From Candidatus Yanofskybacteria bacterium RIFCSPLOWO2_02_FULL_41_13 (GTDB lineage Bacteria > Patescibacteriota > Minisyncoccia > 2-02-FULL-40-12 > GWA2-44-9): a stretch of 33,881 nucleotides of DNA. Positions within the stretch are counted from its first letter, which is position 1, and the number at the start of each line of letters is the position of its first letter. Shown here in pieces: positions 20,396-28,335 of the stretch. The stretch is taken from the NCBI GenBank assembly GCA_001795735.1, contig MGKQ01000014.1:58789-92669 (forward strand). The letters run 5' to 3'. The translations under genes were made by a program, and so were the position numbers. Under the pieces are notes generated by a model. It was given only the letters and a program-made list of their open reading frames with translations, was not told where the DNA came from and did no database searches.

Positions 20396-20558
20396 AGTTC
20401 TCAAAGTCACCTTCGTCTTTCTCATCCTCTTCCTCATCCTCCTCGTCATCCTCATCATCGTCATCCTCATCATCTTTCTCGCTGTCCTCTTCCGCCGGGT
20501 CTTCTTCCGGCTTATCCTCAAAAGATCCAAAAAGAAGAAGATCTTTATCGGTTAGCAT
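20394..20558 (-). CDS. 54-aa hyperacidic small protein (absent from track)
   Basis: Reverse-strand translation MLTDKDLLLFGSFEDKPEEDPAEEDSEKDDEDDDDEDDEEDEEEDEKDEGDFEN*; abuts a terminator at its 3' end. Confidence 0.65.
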   Translation of the reverse strand: MLTDKDLLLFGSFEDKPEEDPAEEDSEKDDEDDDDEDDEEDEEEDEKDEGDFEN

Positions 20559-20571
20559 ATTAGTAGGTAAG

Positions 20572-20630
20572 CTATCTTGCTTGAATTATCGGGGTCTCCG
20601 AAGGTTACCCCAGCTAATAAAAGCAAGGTA
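20572..20630 (-). promoter_or_regulatory. structured leader candidate upstream of the acidic ORF
   Basis: minus strand TACCTTGCTT...AAGCAAGATA outer arms and GGGGT...CTTCGG...ACCCC inner hairpin. Confidence 0.45.
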
Positions 20631-20694
20631 TTAATTTAAGGTAATAATAAATATTTGTATATTAAAATCAAGAGCCAGTATTAAACAGGTATGG

Positions 20695-21168
20695 CTACTC
20701 TACTGAGCGGGTGTTAGCACAGCAAATTGCGATAGCTAGGCCATCTGCAGCGTCGTCCGGCTTTATATTCTCTTTTAAGCCCAGAATGATTTTAACCATT
20801 CGTTGAACCTGATTCTTCTCGGCTCTTCCGTAGCCAGATACAGCCTGTTTTATCTGCAGGGGAGTGTATTCTTGCATAGGAATGTTGTTTAAGGCCAGTA
20901 ATGTCATAATAACCCCCCTCATCTCACTTACCGGAATAATTGTTCTCTGGTTTTTGAAAAAAAATATTTTCTCAATTCCAAATATTTGAGGCTTGTGCTT
21001 CTTTATCAGATTAGAGATACTTTCGCCTACCCTGCGTATTTGTTCGGACCGGTCTTTCTCAAAGTGAGCTATAATTCCGTAATCAAGGCACTCTAATTTA
21101 CCAGAAGTCTTTTTAATAACTCCGTAACCTATGCGTGTTGTGCCGGGGTCAATACCTAGTATTATCAA
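20695..21168 (-). CDS. ruvC: Holliday junction resolvase RuvC
   Basis: TTG start; IILGIDPGTTRIGYGVI, FGIEKIFFFKNQRT, DDAADGLAIAICC. Confidence 0.95.
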   Translation of the reverse strand: MIILGIDPGTTRIGYGVIKKTSGKLECLDYGIIAHFEKDRSEQIRRVGESISNLIKKHKPQIFGIEKIFFFKNQRTIIPVSEMRGVIMTLLALNNIPMQEYTPLQIKQAVSGYGRAEKNQVQRMVKIILGLKENIKPDDAADGLAIAICCANTRSVE

Positions 21169-21224
21169 TTTTAGAATTGCGAATTGCGAATTTTTGTAAT
21201 CCGTAATACGTAGTTCGTAATAAA

Positions 21225-21731
21225 TTAATTCAGATTCGAAATAACATCTTCAATATCATCATGATCACCAAGTTCTTCCAACAGGGCATCAATTTCCTTA
21301 TTGATTGCAGGGTCGTTAACTTGGACAGGAGGTTGATTGAACATCCAGGATATGCTTCCGGGTGAAACCAGCTTAGATGAGTGGTCATTAAGTATTTTTC
21401 TAATCTCAGAGATTGTCCGGTTTCGGTTAGCGGTTATGGCTCTTATTCTTAACGCGATACTGCCAGGACCGATTGCTTCAATCAGCAACTCTTCAAGCTG
21501 GGATGATTTATCAGAGACTCTATCTATGGCTCGCTTAATATTCTCGGTAGGCATATTAAGGGCTCGGGCGTTCTCTATGGCATTTCTAAGTTCCTGATTT
21601 GTTTCAGGGCTGGTTCCTTTTCTTGCAGCCAGCGAGATTAGTTTCGAGGCTTTGGAAAAAAATTGACCCCTCTTACGGTCGGTAAGCTCCTTCTTATGCT
21701 TGATTTGTGACCAGCGACTGTGCCCGGACAT
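21225..21731 (-). CDS. yebC: YebC/PmpR family protein, internally shortened
   Basis: MSGHSRWSQIKHKKELTDRKRGQFFSKASKLI, INFE-like ENIKRAIDR, PGSISWMF then LLEELGDHDDIEDVISNLN. Confidence 0.9.
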   Translation of the reverse strand: MSGHSRWSQIKHKKELTDRKRGQFFSKASKLISLAARKGTSPETNQELRNAIENARALNMPTENIKRAIDRVSDKSSQLEELLIEAIGPGSIALRIRAITANRNRTISEIRKILNDHSSKLVSPGSISWMFNQPPVQVNDPAINKEIDALLEELGDHDDIEDVISNLN

Positions 21732-21732
21732 G

Positions 21733-22770
21733 TTAGAAGTCTAGTAAAGATTTATCCAACCCTAAATGTTTCTTGCCTTCTCGTGTTATAACTCGGCCTT
21801 TGGGAGTTCTGGTCAACATTCCGATCTGAATCAGATACGGCTCGTAAACATCCTCGATAGTATTTTCTTCTTCGGAAATAGATGCGGCAATAGCTTTTAA
21901 GCCGACTGGGCCGCCGTCGAAAGTTTCAACTATGGTTTTTAATATTTTACGGTCAGTCTCTTCAAGGCCTCTTTCATCTATCTCAAGCATTTTCAAGGCC
22001 TCTTCTGCCGCCTTCAGGCCTATAGTTTTCTGATCATTCATCTGCGCGTAATCTCTGACTCTTTTTAACAGGCGGTTGGCTATTCTAGGAGTAAATCTGG
22101 AAGCATTGGCGATAGCCCGTATACCCTCCTTGTCAACTTTTATCTGGAGAAGATCGGCGGAACGGTTGATTATCTTTTCAATTTCTTCCTGGCTGTAAAA
22201 GTCAAGTCTAAAGTTAACTCCGAATCTTGACCGAAAAGGACTGGATAGCATGGATATTCTTGTTGTTGCAGCGATTAAGGTAAACTTGGGAAGATCAATC
22301 TGAAGAGTTTTGGCAGAATTTCCCTTGCCTATGACAATATCCAGTTTAAAGTTCTCCATCGCCGGATAAATTACTTCTTCGACAGCTCGATTAAGCCGGT
22401 GAACCTCGTCTATAAACAGAACATCACCGTCGTTAAGGCCGGTTAATATGGAGCCAACATCGCCAGCCTTTTCAAGGGCAGTGCCAGACGTTATTTTTAT
22501 ACTTGATCCAAGCTCCTTAGCGATTAAGTAGGCAAGGGTTGTTTTACCGAGGCCGGACGGGCCGTGAAGCAACAGGTGATCAACTGTTTCTTTCCTTTTT
22601 TTAGCTGCGCCAAGGATTATTCTCAGGTTATTTTTAACTTTTGACTGGCCAATATAGTCGTCAAAAGTTTTAGGCCGTAAAGCCTGATCAAGAACCTGGT
22701 CGTCCAATATGCCGGTGGGGGCTAGAATCGTTTCTTTTTTGGAAGTAAGTCCGGTTTTAGCTATTGACAT
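21733..22770 (-). CDS. ruvB: Holliday junction branch migration helicase RuvB
   Basis: LRPKTFDDYIGQSKVKNNL, LLHGPSGLGKTTLA, DGDVLFIDEVHRLN, AATTRISMLSSPFRSRFG. Confidence 0.97.
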   Translation of the reverse strand: MSIAKTGLTSKKETILAPTGILDDQVLDQALRPKTFDDYIGQSKVKNNLRIILGAAKKRKETVDHLLLHGPSGLGKTTLAYLIAKELGSSIKITSGTALEKAGDVGSILTGLNDGDVLFIDEVHRLNRAVEEVIYPAMENFKLDIVIGKGNSAKTLQIDLPKFTLIAATTRISMLSSPFRSRFGVNFRLDFYSQEEIEKIINRSADLLQIKVDKEGIRAIANASRFTPRIANRLLKRVRDYAQMNDQKTIGLKAAEEALKMLEIDERGLEETDRKILKTIVETFDGGPVGLKAIAASISEEENTIEDVYEPYLIQIGMLTRTPKGRVITREGKKHLGLDKSLLDF

Positions 22771-22792
22771 AGGGCGTAATTTAGATTAAAAT
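22764..22792 (+). promoter_or_regulatory. candidate sigma70-type promoter for plus-strand ncRNA
   Basis: TTGACA (22764-22769)-N17-TAAAAT (22787-22792). Confidence 0.5.
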
Positions 22793-22824
22793 ATAAAAAC
22801 TTAAGGATCGGTCCTTTTTACTGC

Positions 22825-22988
22825 TTGACCCCTCTAATCTGTAGGCAATTGGGTCGGGGATTTATCACAGGCCCAATCGGGATACCATCTTAGCTGGATA
22901 GTTTGGTTTCGACTGGACTACTCCTCAGAACTATCCTGCCCCGCCCGCCCTAGGCGGACGGACCTTGCCTACAGGTTACAGTGGTCAA
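22825..22988 (+). ncRNA. structured RNA candidate, cloverleaf-like (strand provisional)
   Basis: closing arms TTGACC/GGTCAA and TAATCTGTAGGCAA/TTGCCTACAGGTTA; internal hairpins ATTGGGTC/GGCCCAAT, GGATAGTT/AACTATCC, CCGCCCGCC-cta-GGCGGACGG. Confidence 0.55.
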
Positions 22989-23074
22989 TCTCTGGCGTTC
23001 AAGTTTAAATTTAAAAAATTAAAAATCAAAATTAATTAAGCCAAGTATTATATTTTCATCTTTGAATTTTGAAT

Positions 23075-24769
23075 TTACAATGCTCTTTCTATCTCTTCAA
23101 AAGACGTAATACCTCTTAAAAGCTTCAAGTAAGCATCTTGAATAATTGTTACCATACCTTCCTTAACAGACGTTTCTTCAATTGCCGACATCGAAGGCGA
23201 GCTTAAGATTAGTCTCTCAATATCCTTTGAAACAGTAAATAGTTCAAATACTCCAATTCTGTCCCGATAGCCAGAAAAGTTACAGGCCGTGCATTTACCG
23301 GCTACAGACAGCTTCAACGAGCTAAAAGACTTTATATTAAAACGGTCCTTGACTGGGCCTAGAACTTTTTTTATTTTCTCGACCTCGTTACTTGTTGCCG
23401 ACACCTCCTTCTTGCAGCTCAGACATAACTTTCTTACGAGACGCTGAGCCAGAGTCAGGTTAATTGCAGGAGCTATTATCTGGGGCTTTATCCCGAGATC
23501 TATCAAACGAGGGACAACTCCGGCTGAATTATTGGCGTGAATAGTAGAAAGTAAAAGATGTCCGGTCAAGGAAGCGTGCAAAGATATTTCGGCCGTTTCA
23601 AAGTCCCTAATTTCTCCGACCAGGATAATGTCCGGATCTTGCCTGACGATAGCTCTGAGTCCGTTAGAAAATGTGTAGCCTTTCTTCGGATCAACCTGCG
23701 TTTGAGAAATATTCTTTAGGTGGTACTCGATAGGGTCCTCTATAGTGATAATTTTGGTACCCGGCTCGTTTAAGTAGTTTACAAAGGCATAAAGGGTAGT
23801 TGTCTTGCCGGCACCTGTTGGTCCACTGACCATAATTGCTCCAGCCTTCTTCTTTAACTGGCCGTAGATTATCTCCAGAAGATCTTTCCTCATTCCAAGG
23901 TCTTCAAGCTTCACTTTTATAGTGCGGGGATCTAGTAAGCGCATAACGATAGTTTCTCCAAACTCACTGGGAATTATAGAAACCCTGACTTCTATGTCGA
24001 CATTTCTTTGCTTAATCGTAAATCTTCCGTCCTGGGGGGAGTCGTGTATGTTTAGTTTCATCTTGGACAGGATCTTTACTCGATTAAGAATCTTATCGTA
24101 GTATTCAAGATCTAAGTTGGTTATATCATGCAGTATCCCGTCAAGACGGTAACGAAGGCGGGTGTCACCGGACTCGGGTTCAAAGTGGATATCAGACGCT
24201 TTTGTTTTTAAAGCGCCGGCAATCAGGATCTCAAGCAGTTTGGTAACAGATATTGTTTGAAGCTTGTTTTTTAGGTCGCCGATATCTTTAATTTGTTCTT
24301 GCAGATGAGTTAATTCTTCTTCGTTTATCTCTATTGCTCCAACTCGAAAAACCTTCTGTTTTACTATTCTGTATCTTTCCCAAACAGAGCTGAGAACCTC
24401 AGGCGTGGTTAGAAGCAAATCAACATTAAAACCGTCTTTTTTAAGAGATTCAATGGTTTTTTTCGTTTCTGATTTTTGCGGATCAATAGCGGCAACAACA
24501 AGTTTCGATTCAGTTTTGTAAAGAACAGCAAGGTCTGAGTTTCTAGATTCTTCTTCGGTAAGAATGTTCAAAGCCTCCATATCTATGGGGACGCCCTTGA
24601 GAGTCGAAAAAGGAAGCCCGAATTTTTCGGCTAGGGCGGAATATTTTTCTTCGTTTCCTTTTCTTTGAATCTCTTTGAGCTTCTTGTCCAGCTCTTCTTC
24701 TCTTTTTTGAGTCGGGGACTGTAAAGGCATGTCAGGTAGTAAAATTTCCGATTGATTTAAAAAATACAA
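23075..24769 (-). CDS. pilB: PilB/GspE-type secretion/pilus assembly ATPase (ATG at 24730 is a plausible alternative start)
   Basis: MVSGPTGAGKTTTLYAFVNYL, TIEDPIEYHLKNISQTQVD, LRQDPD-like VRQDPDIILVGEIRDFETAEISLHASLTGHLLLSTIHAN, CxxC pairs. Confidence 0.93.
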   Translation of the reverse strand: MYFLNQSEILLPDMPLQSPTQKREEELDKKLKEIQRKGNEEKYSALAEKFGLPFSTLKGVPIDMEALNILTEEESRNSDLAVLYKTESKLVVAAIDPQKSETKKTIESLKKDGFNVDLLLTTPEVLSSVWERYRIVKQKVFRVGAIEINEEELTHLQEQIKDIGDLKNKLQTISVTKLLEILIAGALKTKASDIHFEPESGDTRLRYRLDGILHDITNLDLEYYDKILNRVKILSKMKLNIHDSPQDGRFTIKQRNVDIEVRVSIIPSEFGETIVMRLLDPRTIKVKLEDLGMRKDLLEIIYGQLKKKAGAIMVSGPTGAGKTTTLYAFVNYLNEPGTKIITIEDPIEYHLKNISQTQVDPKKGYTFSNGLRAIVRQDPDIILVGEIRDFETAEISLHASLTGHLLLSTIHANNSAGVVPRLIDLGIKPQIIAPAINLTLAQRLVRKLCLSCKKEVSATSNEVEKIKKVLGPVKDRFNIKSFSSLKLSVAGKCTACNFSGYRDRIGVFELFTVSKDIERLILSSPSMSAIEETSVKEGMVTIIQDAYLKLLRGITSFEEIERAL

Positions 24770-25086
24770 TCTGGCATGTCAAGCCGTAGTCGGAAGTTCC
24801 ATGACTCGACACGTGCCGGGGCTATAAATTTAAAGTATTGGTGAACTTTGCTCTTGTACTGATTTGTCCCTTTAGATTAAAAGCCAACTAATCTCTTCTA
24901 ACTCTTTTCAGGGGCGGGGTAAAGTTATTTTATGTGGATATCTATTACTTATTATACTATATACTTCCTGATTCCGTCATTTAGATGGTACACACTAGAA
25001 CAGGCATTTAACTAAGCAATCTATATTATTGGTATGTGAATTAAGCATTAAACCTTGAAGCATATAGAGCCTCGTTTTTCTAAGTA

Positions 25087-25115
25087 TTGACTTATATTGA
25101 GCCGTTTGCTAGTAT
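25087..25115 (+). promoter_or_regulatory. candidate promoter for nusA
   Basis: TTGACT (25087-25092)-N17-TAGTAT (25110-25115), with TGC extended -10. Confidence 0.55.
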
Positions 25116-25139
25116 ATAGGAGTAGTTTAATCAGATAAG

Positions 25140-25165
25140 GTCCGCGAGAGCGGGCTTCTATTTTT
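25140..25165 (+). terminator. hairpin plus T-tract in nusA leader (candidate attenuator)
   Basis: GTCCGC-gaga-GCGGGC then ttctattttt. Confidence 0.45.
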
Positions 25166-25307
25166 AAAATCCGAAGCACGAAATCAGAAACAACGTATTT
25201 CCATATATTTCGCGAAGCGTATTTCAATTCATTTCAGAAATACAATAGAAATAAGGTTGAAATACAGTAGAAATAAATTGTTTTGGATATTCGAATTTCG
25301 AGTTAAA

Positions 25308-26561
25308 ATGCTGGACATTAAACAATTTATTTCTGCTATTAAGCAGATATCAGAAGAAAAAGGAATATCAGAGCAAAGTGTTCTGGAAACAATCGAAGCG
25401 GCTATAGCCGCAGCTTACAAGAGAGATTATGGCAAGAAGGGGCAGATTATAAAAGCAAAGCTGGATCTTGATACGGGCAAGTTAAATATGACTCAAATCT
25501 TTTACGTTGTTGAAGGTGCCGACGAGGAAGGTAATATAGTCGGCCCACTACCCCTAAAAGCAGTTGAAGACAGGCAGGATTTCCAAGAGGACAAGCCAAG
25601 AAAGAGAAACAGAGGAGAGGAGCTGACAGAGGTAATTGGTGAAGGCGAAGAGCTAAAAATTAAATTTAATCCAGAAAAGCACATTCTTCTTGAAGATGCA
25701 AAAAGCAAGAAAAAGAAGGTAAGAGTAGGCGATGAATTGGTTATCCAACTGGAAAGTCATAATGATTTTGGCCGGATTGCCGCCCAAACAGCGAAACAGG
25801 TTGTTATCCAACGGCTCAGAGAAGCCGAGAGAGAGGCAATATTTTCTGAGTTTAAAAAACGTGAAGGAGAGATCATCAGTGGCGTTGTCCAAAGGAAAGA
25901 AGGCCCATTGGTATTTATTGATCTTGGTAAAACAAACGGACTTTTAATTCCGGCTGAGCAAGTTTATGGCGATAACTATAGAATAGGCCAGCGCTTCAGG
26001 TTAGTTATTCTTAAAGTAGATGAGACTTCTCGGGGCCCGGTAGTTTTACTGTCTCGCTCGCATCCGAGGTTAGTCTCAGAGCTTTTCAGAATGGAAGTTC
26101 CAGAGATCGACAGCGGAACTGTTCAGGTTAGAGCCATTGCCCGTGAGGCCGGATCAAGAACAAAAATAGCGGTAAGCTCTCAAGAAGACGGCGTTGACCC
26201 GATCGGATCGCTGGTCGGCCAGAAAGGAGTGCGCGTTCAAACTGTCATAAACGAACTTTCGGGAGAGAAAATAGACATTATCCTATGGAGCGACAAGGCT
26301 AAAGAGTTTATTTCCAACTCTTTATCGCCGGCAAAGATACTGGATGTGCAGGTACTTGACGAGAAAAGGAAGCATGCACTTGTTGAAGTCTCAGATGACC
26401 AGTTCTCTTTGGCTATAGGCAAAAGAGGCCAGAATGTCAGATTAGCGGCTAAGCTGACTGGCTGGAAGATCGATGTACGGGCGCCAAAAGAATCTCTGGC
26501 CTTCAAAGAAGTTGAGATACCAGAGAAGGCAGAGGACGAAGATGCTGCAGAGAAAAAATAA
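25308..26561 (+). CDS. nusA: transcription termination/antitermination factor NusA (track ORF begins 25257; ATG at 25308 preferred)
   Basis: VLETIEAAIAAAYKRDYG, S1 segment, DPIGSLVGQKGVRVQTVINELSGEKIDIILWS, ALVEVSDDQFSLAIGKRGQNVRLAAKLTGWKIDV. Confidence 0.95.
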   Translation: MLDIKQFISAIKQISEEKGISEQSVLETIEAAIAAAYKRDYGKKGQIIKAKLDLDTGKLNMTQIFYVVEGADEEGNIVGPLPLKAVEDRQDFQEDKPRKRNRGEELTEVIGEGEELKIKFNPEKHILLEDAKSKKKKVRVGDELVIQLESHNDFGRIAAQTAKQVVIQRLREAEREAIFSEFKKREGEIISGVVQRKEGPLVFIDLGKTNGLLIPAEQVYGDNYRIGQRFRLVILKVDETSRGPVVLLSRSHPRLVSELFRMEVPEIDSGTVQVRAIAREAGSRTKIAVSSQEDGVDPIGSLVGQKGVRVQTVINELSGEKIDIILWSDKAKEFISNSLSPAKILDVQVLDEKRKHALVEVSDDQFSLAIGKRGQNVRLAAKLTGWKIDVRAPKESLAFKEVEIPEKAEDEDAAEKK

Positions 26562-26671
26562 GAAAAAACTAAATAAAACTAACTTAGATATCCTTTGCTA
26601 AAGCTACGGAAGAGCACTTCTTCACTCAACGAAGAAATGCTCGCACTTCGTAGCTCCGAAGGAGCGAAGAA

Positions 26672-27958
26672 GTGGAGTCATCTCTTAGAAAGGTAGAGCA
26701 AAATAAATACGAACTAACCGTTGACCTTGGCCGGGAAGAGCTAGCCGGTTACGTTAAGCAAGTCGAATCAGATATTTCTCAGCAGGTAAAACTAAAGGGT
26801 TTTCGCAAGGGCAAGGCTCCTAAAAATCTGATTCGTGATGAAGTCGGGGATAGACATATCCTAGAAGAAGCTCTAGATCTTGCTTTGCGTGACAGTTTAG
26901 CTAGAACGATAGAAAAAGAAAAAATTGAGGTGTTAAGGGTAGCCGACCTCAATATTAAAGAAAATTCAGCTAAAAGGCTTCTTTATCAGGTTAATCTTAC
27001 ACTTTTTCCTAAAGTATTTTTGGGAGACCTCGGAGGAATAAGAGTCAAGAGAAAAAGCATCGCCGTTGATCGTAAAGAGATTGACAGTGCCCTTGAATCG
27101 TTAGTGGCTTCACGATCGGAGTTTATTCCTAAGGATAAGCCGGTAGAGGCCGGGGATAGGGTAGAGATTGACTTTGAAGTTACATCTCAGGGATTGCCCG
27201 TAGAAGGCGGAATCAGTAAGAGTCACCCGCTCATTGTCGGTGACAATAAGTTTATTCCTGGCTTCGAAGATCAACTTATAACTATGAATAAAGGAGAAGA
27301 GAAAAGCTTCTCTCTGAGTGCTCCCAAGGACTATTTTCATAAAACTATTGCCGGGAAAAGTCTGGACTTTAAGGTTAGGGTAGTGGACATAAAAAAGGTT
27401 AAAAAGCCAGATCTGAACGACGAATTTGCCAGAAGCTTAGGCCGGTTCAAGAATCTAAATGACCTGGAGCATAATATAAGCGAAGGCATACTTGAGGAGA
27501 AGAAACTAAAAGAACGACAACGCCTTAGATTAGAGATCCTTTCTGCCATTAGCAGTAGGTCAAAAATCGATTTGCCGGAAGGTATGGTAAAGGAGAGGCT
27601 CGATGAGATGGTCACCGGATTTGACAGTGACCTTCATATGAAGGGCATGGAGTTAGCGATGTACCTGGCTCACCTGAACAAGACGGAAGATGACCTAAGA
27701 AAAGATTGGAGGGAGGAAGCCAAAAAACAGGTATCTTTTGCTCTTATACTCAAGAAAATAGCCAAAGACAACAGCATAGAACCAAGCGAGGAGGAGATTA
27801 ACGAAAGTGTTGAAAAAATGGCGCAGGCCATGGTTCTAAAAGGTGAAACAGATCCGGCCAACATCAACCTGGATAAGCTTAAAGAAGTGGTTGCCACTGA
27901 TCTTACTAATGAAAAAGTATTCAACTTTTTAGAGAACAACTGCGCTCTTCCTGTGTAG
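26672..27958 (+). CDS. tig: trigger factor
   Basis: GTG start; VKLKGFRKGKAPKNLI, PPIase-like GDRVEIDFEV...FIPGFEDQLITMNKGEEKSF, trigger factor C-terminal region. Confidence 0.92.
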   Translation: MESSLRKVEQNKYELTVDLGREELAGYVKQVESDISQQVKLKGFRKGKAPKNLIRDEVGDRHILEEALDLALRDSLARTIEKEKIEVLRVADLNIKENSAKRLLYQVNLTLFPKVFLGDLGGIRVKRKSIAVDRKEIDSALESLVASRSEFIPKDKPVEAGDRVEIDFEVTSQGLPVEGGISKSHPLIVGDNKFIPGFEDQLITMNKGEEKSFSLSAPKDYFHKTIAGKSLDFKVRVVDIKKVKKPDLNDEFARSLGRFKNLNDLEHNISEGILEEKKLKERQRLRLEILSAISSRSKIDLPEGMVKERLDEMVTGFDSDLHMKGMELAMYLAHLNKTEDDLRKDWREEAKKQVSFALILKKIAKDNSIEPSEEEINESVEKMAQAMVLKGETDPANINLDKLKEVVATDLTNEKVFNFLENNCALPV

Positions 27959-27974
27959 TTATGGGATTAAGCAA

Positions 27975-28023
27975 AGATAAAACATAAAGCGGTCGCCTTA
28001 GGCGACCGCTTTATGTTTTATCT
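27975..28023. terminator. bidirectional intrinsic terminator after tig
   Basis: agataaaacataaagcggtcgcc-tta-ggcgaccgctttatgttttatct perfect stem. Confidence 0.9.
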
Positions 28024-28094
28024 GGAATTTCGCCTGCTCGAACGAATAGTTCATTCAGGCGGGCGGGCGAAACCCCCGATCCGATAGGCATAAG

Positions 28095-28123
28095 TTGCGT
28101 TTACGATAGATTCCCTGTATAAT
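28095..28123 (+). promoter_or_regulatory. candidate promoter of ncRNA
   Basis: TTGCGT (28095-28100)-N17-TATAAT (28118-28123). Confidence 0.6.
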
Positions 28124-28129
28124 AGAGAA

Positions 28130-28277
28130 TAAGTTTTTGTCGAGCACTCATTTAGCACTTGCGGCTCAGTTGTCGTCAGCAATTTTTACTAAACTGGTTT
28201 ACTCAAAAACCCTGTTTAATTTATGTTTTTTGCAATCCCAGACCAGGCATGTGCTAAATGAGCGCTCGATTGTAAAC
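28130..28277 (+). ncRNA. 6S-like structured RNA candidate
   Basis: closing stem CGAGCACTCATTTAGCAC (28141-28158)/GTGCTAAATGAGCGCTCG (28251-28268), 17 of 18 paired; central bubble; apical stem GCAA/TTGC and TAAAC-t-GGTTT-actcaa-AAACC-ct-GTTTA; consensus promoter immediately upstream. Confidence 0.5.
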
Positions 28278-28335
28278 ACGAACCTACGAAATCAGGAGTA
28301 TCACTGTAGCTATATAATATCATATTTTAACATAA

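Noticed and set aside
22899-22932. Hammerhead ribozyme-like core CTGAGGAG...CGAAAC on the minus strand
   Set aside because: Core U of CUGAUGA is replaced and no stem II can form; the bases lie in the loop of a GGATAGTT/AACTATCC hairpin.
22825-22988. tmRNA, RNase P RNA or SRP RNA identity for the structured region
   Set aside because: Too short for tmRNA/RNase P; lacks the terminal T-arm of tmRNA, the P4 signature of RNase P and the GGUCAGG/GGAAGGAAGCAGCC-type SRP core.
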